IMG/VR virus record: IMGVR_UViG_3300025543_000258
Span: 1-21,531 of that record
Direction: 5' to 3' (one strand)
From: a virus
Length of the DNA stretch: 21,531 nucleotides
The notes beneath the pieces are model-generated. The model searched no databases. It saw only the letters and a list, made by a program, of their open reading frames with translations, and was not told where the DNA came from. Position 1 is the first letter of the stretch, and each line of letters opens with the position of its first letter. Shown here piece by piece: positions 12,917-21,531 of this stretch. The position numbers were made by a program, and so were the translations under genes.

Positions 12917-15900
12917 ATGGTTGTAAGAAGATTACAGAGACAGTCGTTTGTTCAGCCTATTGGTGTTGTTAGGGCAAATGCTGGTGGAGAATTAGTTGGT
13001 CAAGCTATTGCAAACTTTGCAACAGAAAGAGCTAACGAAGCGTTTAGGAAGGCTGGCATTAGGGCAGAAAAGATAGGCACTGAAGCTGCTGCGTCACTCA
13101 GCTCTGAAGCTATTGTTTCAATAGACCCAGAAACTAACCAGCCAGTAAGGTACACACCGCCTGTCGGGTACGGAGAAATTGCTGCGACTGCATATCAGAA
13201 CATGATTAAGTCTCGCTTTGAAGGCTCTGTTCAAAAAGAAATTCAAAGCAAAGGCACTGAGCTTGCATCCTCTTCTGGTAGCGCTGCTAACTACAGAGAC
13301 AGTATGTCTAGCTATATAGACAGTATGTATAATGCTGATGGCGATGCTACACCCTATAGTCGTTACATAACTGAGTACGGTCAAGAGTATGTGCAAAGCA
13401 CATACACAACCTTAGCTAGAAAAGAAGCTGAAGCCGCAAGGAAAGCACTTATAAAATCAGAGAAGATTCGTTTAGCTGGAAATGAACTAACTATTAAAGG
13501 GCTAATAGCTGCTGGCACAGACCCTGATGAAATCCGCTTACTTATGGATAAGCAGTATATTGGATATGAAGGCCTTCTTGAAGTTGATGGTATGACGGCA
13601 ACTCAGTATTCAGCTGCCTTAGAAAGAACATACGGTCTCAATTCTATGCTTGGAAGTAATAGGCTGATTGATATTTATACTGGCCTCTCTGACCCACAAA
13701 AAGCTAAATTAATGGTTGGGATAAGAAACCCTACTGTTTTAATGGAGCTTTCAAAGGAGATAGGAGAGGATGATCTGAACGCTTACGTCCTTGCCGCTAA
13801 AACAAATGCCTCTATTCCAAGTGTAATTTCTGCCATTAAGTCTTACGATGAATCAGTTACCAGCTATGAAGAGACTGTAGCTGACTCAGCTATTTCTGAC
13901 CTAACGCCAATGGTAAGCCCCCTTCAAACTTTAGATGGTGTTATAGCCCTTGCAAAAGATGTTGACCCTACTGTTCAGGCTTCAGTAATTGATGAGCTTA
14001 CTGCTACTTGGATTAGTCAAAACTTAGATATTGCAGGCGGGACAACAGCAGATATAGACGTAATAACAAACGCCCTGCGAAGTGACGGCGGTGTTGACTA
14101 CAATGCAATTAAAGAGTTGATTGGTGGAGATCAGGGGCAGTCAATTGTTTCTCAATTGAAATCAATGTCTTCTGAGGAAAGGTCTGGACTTGCTGACACG
14201 CTCGATGATCGTCAGACAGCCCTCAACAGAATTGAAGATCAAGGCAAAAGCGATGAAGAGAACAGGCTTAGAAGCTCTATAGGTTCTCTCTCAAAGGCTA
14301 TGAATGTTGACTCTGAGTACAGAAGTCAGGCAGCAATCATAAAAAAGTCTAGCTTAGACGAGGTTAAGAAGTCTACTCTACTAAACTTGTTAGATGAGGC
14401 TTACACAGAGACATTAAGGAGTGACTCAAAAGACATACAGCTAAGTGTAGCCGAGCTTCAGGTTGTTTCTGATGCTCTAAACGATCCAGCCAGTGCTAAC
14501 TTTGAACTGTTTTCTCCGAATGCCAAGAAGATGTACGATACTCTAAAGGTATCTAATGACAAGTTTCCAGCGCTTACTAGGGGGTTTGTTGATGCAAGGA
14601 TTACTGCTGCTAAGAATGTTACTAGAAGAGAAGTTATTAAGACTCAATTGTTTGCAATTAAAAGCGGCTTAGACCAAGCTTCAGCTGAAGACCTAGAGTT
14701 CTACGAAAAAGAGATTTTGGGAGACACTGTTCTTGTTGCTTCTACAATGATGAGCTACTTTGCAGTTCGTTCTTCTCTTGCTAAAGGGGTTGTGCTTCCT
14801 AAGGTTGCTGAGGCAATGGAGTCCGCATTGAACGCAATTGATGAAAATGTTTTACGTTCAGCGCTTCAAACATTTGATCAGTACTCAGGAATTTCTTTAA
14901 CTGTTCGTGGTGCTGGAGATGTGCCTTTGGACATTATGCGAGGAGCATTGTCTGAAGAAGCTTACGCTAAGTACAGGGCAATATCATATGTTGCCAACAA
15001 TCAAAGAATAGAACCTATAGTTGTTGCTACTAAGTTACGAAACTATGATGGCAACATAGACGCTGACATTAAAGAGGATTTAGATTTAGCTAAAAGTGCA
15101 AATCTCAACAAGGCGTTTAATGGTCGCCCTATGAGTCCAAAGTTTAAGCAAGAGCTTTTAGCTATTCTTAGAGTGCGCAAGGCATATGGCGAAACAATAA
15201 CAGAGGATACTGTCAATACTGTAATCAAGTCATATACAAAAGGCATGACTAAAGATGACAATGTATTTGCCCCAAACATAGAAAATAAACACTTTTATGG
15301 TCGTCGTCAATACTTCAGCGTAGATGAGATTATTAACAACAGAGAAGCCCTTGCGGATGCAATGGGCGAATCTAGGGTGTACGGCCACCTGCTAACTGGA
15401 GGGACTCCACTTGATACTACCATAGCTCAATTAGGTTTTGGGATTGGGGCTAAGTTAAGTGCTGGTCTTAGGGCCGGATTTGAACGATTAGGCGCTGGAT
15501 CTGAATTAACCAACAGTGAATATGTCAGCGACTCGGCTAGAAACGCATTAGGAAAGAAGGTTCTTAGAATGGAACTTTCTTACAAGCCTATCATTGAATC
15601 TTTTAATGCTACTCCGTCCGTTGAACCTAGATTTTTAGTTGGTTATACGGACGACATGGGTGCGTTTCAGTCCATCGAGATTAATGGACAGCCTTGGGTT
15701 CTTGAAAAAGATTACAACGAAAGCAGAAAGTCAGATCTAAGACTCCAAGCTAAAAATGGTTTATCTGTAGTAGCTAACTCTGGAGCTAATATGAAGGAAA
15801 GAATGATAGCTGAAATCTCTTACCTTGCTACTCTTGACCACTTTAATGAAGACTTGCTTCTCAATGGAAGCTCAGAGTTTACTAGAAACTTTATTACTAT

Positions 15901-15967
15901 TCTAGGGCAAGACAATGCTTTAACTCTATTTAGAGAAAAGAAAGCCGCATACGAGGGGGCTGAGTAA
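12917..15967 (+). CDS. Large internal virion protein, T7 gp15-like position
   Basis: A 1016-residue, mostly helical protein rich in Ala, Ser, Asp and Lys, without a signal peptide or clear membrane segments. I see no enzyme motif. AGGAGG lies ten bases before the ATG, the best ribosome site in this block. It stands between gp14-like and gp16-like genes, where T7 has gp15 (747 residues), the ejectosome tube that spans the periplasm. It is clearly longer than gp15. The assignment is by context and composition; details such as which part lines the tube cannot be read from sequence alone. Confidence 0.72.
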   Translation: MVVRRLQRQSFVQPIGVVRANAGGELVGQAIANFATERANEAFRKAGIRAEKIGTEAAASLSSEAIVSIDPETNQPVRYTPPVGYGEIAATAYQNMIKSRFEGSVQKEIQSKGTELASSSGSAANYRDSMSSYIDSMYNADGDATPYSRYITEYGQEYVQSTYTTLARKEAEAARKALIKSEKIRLAGNELTIKGLIAAGTDPDEIRLLMDKQYIGYEGLLEVDGMTATQYSAALERTYGLNSMLGSNRLIDIYTGLSDPQKAKLMVGIRNPTVLMELSKEIGEDDLNAYVLAAKTNASIPSVISAIKSYDESVTSYEETVADSAISDLTPMVSPLQTLDGVIALAKDVDPTVQASVIDELTATWISQNLDIAGGTTADIDVITNALRSDGGVDYNAIKELIGGDQGQSIVSQLKSMSSEERSGLADTLDDRQTALNRIEDQGKSDEENRLRSSIGSLSKAMNVDSEYRSQAAIIKKSSLDEVKKSTLLNLLDEAYTETLRSDSKDIQLSVAELQVVSDALNDPASANFELFSPNAKKMYDTLKVSNDKFPALTRGFVDARITAAKNVTRREVIKTQLFAIKSGLDQASAEDLEFYEKEILGDTVLVASTMMSYFAVRSSLAKGVVLPKVAEAMESALNAIDENVLRSALQTFDQYSGISLTVRGAGDVPLDIMRGALSEEAYAKYRAISYVANNQRIEPIVVATKLRNYDGNIDADIKEDLDLAKSANLNKAFNGRPMSPKFKQELLAILRVRKAYGETITEDTVNTVIKSYTKGMTKDDNVFAPNIENKHFYGRRQYFSVDEIINNREALADAMGESRVYGHLLTGGTPLDTTIAQLGFGIGAKLSAGLRAGFERLGAGSELTNSEYVSDSARNALGKKVLRMELSYKPIIESFNATPSVEPRFLVGYTDDMGAFQSIEINGQPWVLEKDYNESRKSDLRLQAKNGLSVVANSGANMKERMIAEISYLATLDHFNEDLLLNGSSEFTRNFITILGQDNALTLFREKKAAYEGAE

Positions 15968-18900
15968 TTGGCAGAGCTAAACGTACCTCCGCGCAAAGAC
16001 TACAAGGTTGGACCAAGGCCACCAGCAGACGTTAGCGTAAGCCTTGGTCAAACTCTTGGCGCTCAGTATTCTAATATCTTTAGCCCAATATCTGAGGGGC
16101 TTTCTTTCTATGGCGGCAACCAAGATAGCTATGATCCTGACTCAATTCAGAATGTAGAAGACCTGATTAAAGAGTTTGGTTTTGAGGGGACAGACGCAAG
16201 CTACCTAAGAACTTATGGGATAGGCTCTCAAGAAAACTTGCAAGCTGCATTGTCCTATATAGATAAGCGCGGAGAGAATAGAGAAGTATTAGCTCAGTCA
16301 TCTGGTGCTGCTTTGTTTGTTACTGACCCTTCTTTGCTTGCATCTGTTGCTATACCTTATTTTGGCATAGCTATTACTGGAAGGTCAGCCTCATTAGTAA
16401 ACTCTCTTTCTTCATCTTCTGCATTGAACCAAGCGCTAAAGGCAAGAGAAGTATTGCGAGGTGGTGCAAATATTGATGATGTTATCTACAGGGCAAGCCA
16501 AGGCGCAAAGACTAGTTTAGATGGACCTCGCGTTGCTAAGTCTAAAGTAAAATACGATACTAATGCTGAAGAGTTTATAAGATTAAGTGACGGTTCTGCG
16601 CTTAGAGTTGGCAAGAAAGGTTCTTTTGATGATGGGATTTACAATGCTCAAACTGTATATAACGCAAAGACTTTAGCTAAACTTGGCGCATTAGATGCTG
16701 CTGTTGTCGATGGCAGCGTTTCCTTAACTGAAGCTATGACTCAGATTAGTGAGGGCAAAGACCCTATAGAAGAGATAGCAAATGCAGCGCTATACACTTC
16801 AGCGTCTACTGCTATTGGCAGTATGCTTGGTTATGGAATTGGAAGCGCGTTAACTAGACCTAAGAACGCTGCTACGCGAACTGCTACATTTAACAATGCC
16901 TATAAAGAATACTTAAAAAGTGTTTCGAGTACGCCCCCTCAAACAGATGAGGGCTTGTCGCTTGCTGGAAAATGGTTCAACGACTCTTGGTTTATGAGGG
17001 CCATTCCGTCCATTCTTCGAACAACGCTTAGAGATAAAGAGCTGCCTGATTTTGCCAAGCTAGATATACTTGGCGTTATGGGTGACAATGGTATGCCTTT
17101 GGCTATGAACCAAATGAATAGAAGCGTTGGATCTTCTGTTGCTGTTAAAGCGGCGCGGCGTCAGGGCGACTGGTTTAAAGCCCTTGATGTTATCAATACT
17201 AACTATAGAGAAGTAAGCCCTAGGGGTAACGCTCAGTTTCTTAACGTGCCTGTAGGCGAGTATGTAGAAAAGGTTCGCCGTAAGGTAGGCGCAAGTAGCT
17301 TTGCGCCTGATGAATGGTACAATCACATTGGCCGACTAATGGTTGATGAGGTTCCGTTTGAAAAGATGACGCCGCAAGAGGCCGCATCTGTGCAGGCTGC
17401 TAGAAGTTTCTTTGATAAGTACGGCAAAGAACTTGAGGAGCTTGGCCTTATCAATGCAAGGGATGTCTTTGATACAACCTTTGATAAAGCGACTGGCAAC
17501 CTGTCTCGGCTTGAGAGTTTAACTGAAAACATTATTGAGCAAAACAGACGTTGGATGACTCCACAGTTAAGAGAAAGCATTAGGAAGATTGAAGAGCTTA
17601 ATGGCAAGCTGTCTTCTTTGAACAAGACTGCAACAACGCGAGGCCTAACAAACAGACAGCTAAAGTTTCAAAAGGATTTAGAAAGAGAAGTTGCGGGTCA
17701 TATAGAAGTTAGAGATAAGTTTGAGGCTTATTTCTCAGCTATTGATTCAGCGAAGAATGTAGATGATCTAGCTAATTTGTATAACAAGCTGGACCTTACT
17801 CCAGATATGCAATTTGCTTTAAAAGATCTTGCTGGCTCTTTAACAGAAGCAAGAGCTAAAGTTGCAAATGTTCAGGAAATGCTAGACAGAGCGCCTGCAA
17901 CAGCAAGTCAGAACAGCTACCTTACCCGCATATACAATCGCAGAAAGATTACAAAGGACAGGGATGCCTTCCGTAAGATTCTAGTTGATTGGTTTAGAGA
18001 AAACCCTGAGCAAATTGTTAAGGGTGATGATGGCTTGTTTAAGGTGCAGAAGCTAAACACTGATGAAGATTCCCTCATTGCTCGGGCAAATAGAACTATA
18101 GATAACATTCTTGGAGAAACTGACGAAGACGCAATTGATGCAATCTTTACAGGTATAGGTAGAAGCGGTCCTCTTATTTCTAAGCGCCTTAACATACCCA
18201 ATAAACTGATAAAGGACTTTATTGTTACCGACATTAAAGAGGTAATGATTGCTTATACAAACAGAGTAGCGCCAAAGATTGAGTACCATTCTAAGTTTCG
18301 ACATCCAGAGACCGGAAAACTTATGTCTCTTGAAAGCAGAATTAGTTACTACCGCGAAAGGCTTGCTTCTGAAGGAGTCAGCGAGAAAAAGATTGATGAA
18401 TACATTAAGAACTTTGTTGCATCCTATGACTTAGTTGTTGGGTCTACGCTTAAACGTACAGATGCTATTGATACGAAGGCTGCTGACGCTTTAAGAACAG
18501 CTACAAGCTGGACGTTTCTTGGTAGCTCTGGCGTTGCTGCAATGGGGGACGCGGCTTCAATATTCATGGATCATGAGCTTAATGTAATCGGTCGATCCTT
18601 TCTTGGAATGATGGATGACGTTTCGTTAAAGATGTCTACAAGAGAGCTTCAGTTAGCTGGTGAGGCTTTGGAGATTGTTCGAGGAACTACTCACCTTAAA
18701 TACCTTGAGAGCTTAACTAACGATGCGTTTAGCAAGACGCTGCCTGATAAGTTAAACAACGCCTTCTACATTCTAAACGGCCTTGCTCCGGTTACAGTTG
18801 CTATCAAATCCCTTGATGGATTGCTTCGAGGTCATACAATCATTGAGGCTTCAAATCGTTTGATTGATGGCACTGCCAGTAAGTTTGAGAAAGAGTTTCT

Positions 18901-19732
18901 TGCAAGGTACAATATTACAAAAGACCTTGCCAAAAGGATTTCAGACTCACCTTATCAGAAGAGCAATGGTGAGCTGTTTCTTCCAAACACTGAAGCGTGG
19001 ACAGACGAGATTGCTGTAAACGCATTTAGAGATGCTTTGTCTTCTGGAGTTATAAACAGGGTTATTATGGGTACTCCTGCTGACAAACCACTTGCTATGA
19101 ATGGTGTGGCTTATGTGCCTGATAGCGTTGCCCAGTACTTGCCGTTTGATTTACCTGCAGACCCGCGTGTCCAAGGTTATCGTAGAGTTGAGAGCGGTCT
19201 GCTTGCTCTTCCGTTTACCTTTTACAGCTACACAATGGGCGCATTAAGTAAGATTACAGGCAACTATGCTTCTGGCTCTGTTAGAAACAAGATTGCTCAT
19301 ACATCTGTTGCTCTTGGTCTTGGCTATGCAATCGTAAGAAGCAGAACACCAAGCTGGGCTTGGGACGATATGGATACAGAAGACAAGATTATGAGGTCTT
19401 TTGATTTCTCTGGCCTTGCCGCAATCTACAGCGACATGACTTATCGCGCTATTGCTATGGCGAATGAGATGGGTGTTGAAAGTAATTTCCCAATTCAACC
19501 TAAGTACGATCCTGGAGTAGATAGGCTTGGAGCTGTTGTTTCTTTAGGTGGTGCGCCTGCTGATTGGAGCTATGAAGTATTAAGTTCTATTGGTCAGATG
19601 CTGAATGGTGACATTCAGGATGGAGCCAAAGGTTTAATTAAGATGACACCACTAATTGATGCACTTGCAATCGGAGATGGAATTAAAGACACGGCAAAAG
19701 ACCTTGCTAGTGGTTTGCCCAATAGGCCTTAA
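15968..19732 (+). CDS. Very large internal virion protein, T7 gp16-like
   Basis: A 1254-residue product (T7 gp16 is 1318) started by TTG directly after the previous stop, with GAGGGGG about eight bases upstream. Hydrophobic stretches at about 113-138 and 274-297 could interact with membranes. The C-terminal third has the form seen in large podovirus ejection proteins: a TFLGSSGVAAMGDAASIFM segment near 848, LPFTFYSYTMGALSKITG near 1081 and a terminal SGLAAIYSDMTYRA region. Unlike T7 gp16, I see no lytic transglycosylase (SLT) Glu-Ser signature in the N-terminus. It should line or anchor the inner-membrane end of the ejection channel. Confidence 0.75.
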   Translation: MAELNVPPRKDYKVGPRPPADVSVSLGQTLGAQYSNIFSPISEGLSFYGGNQDSYDPDSIQNVEDLIKEFGFEGTDASYLRTYGIGSQENLQAALSYIDKRGENREVLAQSSGAALFVTDPSLLASVAIPYFGIAITGRSASLVNSLSSSSALNQALKAREVLRGGANIDDVIYRASQGAKTSLDGPRVAKSKVKYDTNAEEFIRLSDGSALRVGKKGSFDDGIYNAQTVYNAKTLAKLGALDAAVVDGSVSLTEAMTQISEGKDPIEEIANAALYTSASTAIGSMLGYGIGSALTRPKNAATRTATFNNAYKEYLKSVSSTPPQTDEGLSLAGKWFNDSWFMRAIPSILRTTLRDKELPDFAKLDILGVMGDNGMPLAMNQMNRSVGSSVAVKAARRQGDWFKALDVINTNYREVSPRGNAQFLNVPVGEYVEKVRRKVGASSFAPDEWYNHIGRLMVDEVPFEKMTPQEAASVQAARSFFDKYGKELEELGLINARDVFDTTFDKATGNLSRLESLTENIIEQNRRWMTPQLRESIRKIEELNGKLSSLNKTATTRGLTNRQLKFQKDLEREVAGHIEVRDKFEAYFSAIDSAKNVDDLANLYNKLDLTPDMQFALKDLAGSLTEARAKVANVQEMLDRAPATASQNSYLTRIYNRRKITKDRDAFRKILVDWFRENPEQIVKGDDGLFKVQKLNTDEDSLIARANRTIDNILGETDEDAIDAIFTGIGRSGPLISKRLNIPNKLIKDFIVTDIKEVMIAYTNRVAPKIEYHSKFRHPETGKLMSLESRISYYRERLASEGVSEKKIDEYIKNFVASYDLVVGSTLKRTDAIDTKAADALRTATSWTFLGSSGVAAMGDAASIFMDHELNVIGRSFLGMMDDVSLKMSTRELQLAGEALEIVRGTTHLKYLESLTNDAFSKTLPDKLNNAFYILNGLAPVTVAIKSLDGLLRGHTIIEASNRLIDGTASKFEKEFLARYNITKDLAKRISDSPYQKSNGELFLPNTEAWTDEIAVNAFRDALSSGVINRVIMGTPADKPLAMNGVAYVPDSVAQYLPFDLPADPRVQGYRRVESGLLALPFTFYSYTMGALSKITGNYASGSVRNKIAHTSVALGLGYAIVRSRTPSWAWDDMDTEDKIMRSFDFSGLAAIYSDMTYRAIAMANEMGVESNFPIQPKYDPGVDRLGAVVSLGGAPADWSYEVLSSIGQMLNGDIQDGAKGLIKMTPLIDALAIGDGIKDTAKDLASGLPNRP

Positions 19733-19806
19733 TCTGTCCTAGTTATTTTGTGCGTTGGTCAAACAAAACGCTGTGTGCAATAAAAGGGAAAACAAGGTGA
19801 GCAAAC
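19733..19806 (+). promoter_or_regulatory. Intergenic leader before the tail fibre, with repeated 12-mer
   Basis: Contains TTTTGTGCGTTG (19746-19757), identical over 12 bases to 8340-8351 and over 11 to 5058-5068. AAGGTGA precedes the ATG at 19807. No intrinsic terminator and no clean sigma-70 boxes are visible. Confidence 0.3.
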
Positions 19807-21531
19807 ATGACAATTGATATTTCAAACAACGCAGCCCGAGTTAATTACACAGTTGCATTCGGGGTTACTCAAACCTCTTTCTCTGTACCTTTTGAGTTCT
19901 TCAATGACAGCGACCTGAGTGTTTACCTGAATGGTGTGCTGCAAACTATCACAACTCATTACACAGTTAGCGGTGGTGACGGATCTACAGGCACAGTAAC
20001 AACGTCTGTGACGGGAGTGTCAGGCGGATCAACTGTCGTTATTTCTCGTAGCATTGCTATTGAAAGAACGTCAGACTTCCAGACAGGCGTAGACATTAAC
20101 CGCGCTGCTCTTAACACACAGCTAGATACGCTTACCGCTATTGCTGCTGATAACGAAGATAAGGCTAGCCGCTCTATCTCTGCGCCTAACTCAGAGGTTA
20201 ATCCAGTTCTTGAGTTGCCAGACGCAGACACACGCAAGGGCAAACTTATTGGCTTTAATGAAACAAGCGGTAATGTTGAGCTAAGTGCAACTCTTGCTGA
20301 TGGTAATACCTTAGCGTCTATCTCCAGTGACATAGCAACGCTTGCTGACATTGAGGACGGAACAGATGCGACTGACGCTATACAAACTGTTGCTGGCATT
20401 TCATCTAACGTAACTACAGTCGCAGGCGTTTCTGCTAATGTAACTACAGTTGCAGGCAATACTACAAACATAAATACGGTTGCAGGAAACAATGCTAACA
20501 TTACAACTGTTGCTGGTATAGACAGTGACGTAACTACTGTATCGGGTATATCTTCTGATGTAACTACTGTTGCTGCTGACGGCACTGATATTGGTGTGGT
20601 TGCTGGAATTAGTTCTAATGTAACTACTGTGTCTGGTATTTCTTCTGATGTAACAACTGTATCAGGTATTAACGGTGCTGTTAGCTCAGTGGCTTCTGAT
20701 GCAGCAAATATCGGTGTAGTATCGTCAAACATATCTGACGTTAATACCGTTTCAAACAACATTTCTTCTGTAAATACAAACGCAACAAACATTTCAGACA
20801 TTCAGAACGCTTCTACTAATGCTGCAACTGCAACTACTAAAGCAGGAGAGGCTGCTACAAGCGCAACTACAGCGACAACACAGGCTGGTATAGCAACAAC
20901 TAAAGCAAGTGAGGCGTCTGCTTCTGAGGTTGCTGCTGAGGAAGCTAAGGTTGCGGCTGAGGCTGCGCTTGATGAGTTTACAGACATCTATCTCGGGGCT
21001 AAGGCTTCAGATCCCACAACAGATAATGATGGAAATGCTCTGACTGCTGGTGACCAGTACTTTAATACAACAACAAACATATTAAAGATCTATAATGGCT
21101 CCTCTTGGCAATCTGCTGCTATTGATAGCTCAGGCTTTGTCGAGACCACTGGCGACACGATGACGGGCGATCTGTCCTTCGGTGACAACGACAAGGCTAT
21201 CTTTGGTGCTGGCAGTGATCTTGCTGTATTCAGTAATGGAACCGACAGTTTTATTCAGGAATATACAACTGGTGGTCACCTTTATGTTGATGCAACGAAT
21301 GTTCGCATTAGGAATAGAAACGATAATACACTTAGGCTTCAAACATCAGATAGTGGTGCTGTTGATTTGTATTACTCAGGTTCAGCCAAACTAGCCACCA
21401 CCGCCACAGGCGTAGACATCACGGGTACTTTGACCAGCGATTCGCTGACTGTGGATGGTGAAGGGATAATATCTAGCGCAACAACTGCAACAAACTTATC
21501 TAATCCGATTTTGCAACTTACTGGATCAAGC
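19807..21531 (+). CDS. Tail fibre protein, T7 gp17-type N-terminus (cut by window end)
   Basis: Receptor-binding fibre attached to the tail. The ATG at 19807 opens 575 codons with no stop before the window edge. Residues 1-120 match the gp17-type adaptor that anchors fibres to the tail: a VNYTVAFGVTQTSFSVPFEF segment (13-32), LSVYLNGVLQT, then VVISRSIAIERTSDFQ and RAALNTQLDTLTAIAADNED. Residues 194-333 are fourteen tandem 10-residue units (T-V-A/S-G-x-x-x-N/D-V-T). An Ala/Thr/Lys helical spacer (about 334-395) follows, then a YLGAKASDPTTDNDGNAL domain and a beta-structured region with ETTGDTMTGDLSF and DITGTLTSDSLTV, motifs common in fibre shafts. The C-terminal tip, which normally decides host range, lies beyond the window. 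Confidence 0.9.
   Translation, partial: MTIDISNNAARVNYTVAFGVTQTSFSVPFEFFNDSDLSVYLNGVLQTITTHYTVSGGDGSTGTVTTSVTGVSGGSTVVISRSIAIERTSDFQTGVDINRAALNTQLDTLTAIAADNEDKASRSISAPNSEVNPVLELPDADTRKGKLIGFNETSGNVELSATLADGNTLASISSDIATLADIEDGTDATDAIQTVAGISSNVTTVAGVSANVTTVAGNTTNINTVAGNNANITTVAGIDSDVTTVSGISSDVTTVAADGTDIGVVAGISSNVTTVSGISSDVTTVSGINGAVSSVASDAANIGVVSSNISDVNTVSNNISSVNTNATNISDIQNASTNAATATTKAGEAATSATTATTQAGIATTKASEASASEVAAEEAKVAAEAALDEFTDIYLGAKASDPTTDNDGNALTAGDQYFNTTTNILKIYNGSSWQSAAIDSSGFVETTGDTMTGDLSFGDNDKAIFGAGSDLAVFSNGTDSFIQEYTTGGHLYVDATNVRIRNRNDNTLRLQTSDSGAVDLYYSGSAKLATTATGVDITGTLTSDSLTVDGEGIISSATTATNLSNPILQLTGSS
20386..20805 (+). repeat. Fourteen tandem 30-bp repeats in the tail fibre
   Basis: The region divides exactly into 14 units of 30 bases encoding TVAGISSNVT-like decapeptides. 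Units 1-6 and 8-10 are close to consensus (for example TVAGISSNVT, TVSGISSDVT); units 7 and 11-14 are degenerate (TVAADGTDIG, TNATNISDIQ). The regular V/I spacing suggests a trimeric beta-type or coiled shaft. Confidence 0.85.

Noticed and set aside
19959-20801. 280-codon open frame on the minus strand
   Set aside because: It is the mirror of the fibre repeat array; its own repetitive sequence follows from the 30-base units, and it lacks a start context. The plus-strand fibre explains the region.

Overview
The window is the virion-building half of a T7-like podovirus genome (tailed phage, short tail), or a prophage or metagenomic contig of one. From about 1.2 kb to the right edge every gene points rightward and follows T7 late-gene logic: small terminase, large terminase, portal, scaffold, major capsid protein, tail tubes A and B, three internal virion (ejection) proteins and a tail fibre cut by the window end. 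The set of tiny basic proteins and the tail-fibre repeat style are what I associate with marine phages; the host cannot be named from this sequence.

Layout. 1-154: G+C-rich non-coding DNA with hairpins. 155-667 (minus strand): one 170-residue orphan gene. 668-1206: about 0.5 kb without a gene, visibly richer in G+C than the phage cassette, packed with short perfect hairpins and a repeated 13-mer, and ending in a predicted promoter followed by a 15-bp palindrome. 1181-3534: a possible 9-codon leader, the small terminase, a structured gap, then nine small genes (31-95 codons), most of them overlapping head to tail. 3534-9294: large terminase, a glycine-rich MCFGG protein, portal, a small unknown protein, scaffold, a gp13/GNAT-like protein and the major capsid protein, closed by a hairpin. 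9328-12458: tail tubes A and B. 12458-19732: gp14-, gp15- and gp16-like internal proteins. 19807-end: tail fibre with a T7-gp17-type N-terminus and fourteen 10-residue repeats.

How it works together. Terminase small and large subunits cut and pump DNA through the portal into a shell of major capsid protein shaped by the scaffold; the two tail-tube proteins close the portal and form the stubby tail; the three internal proteins are stored in the capsid and ejected to carry DNA through the cell envelope; the fibre binds the host. Start and stop codons repeatedly overlap (TAATG, ATGA, GTGA, TAGTG), which implies strong translational coupling.

Less ordinary signals are a palindrome GTGACGYWACGTCAC upstream of the small terminase and twice inside the scaffold gene; the structured non-coding flank; a hairpin that may bring a distant Shine-Dalgarno to the tail-tube A start; a well-supported 89-base overlap of scaffold and gp13-like genes with a hairpin at the scaffold stop; an 11-mer repeated before likely transcription units; and the nine-gene insert between the terminase subunits. 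I saw no complete defence system, CRISPR array, tRNA, integrase or insertion sequence.
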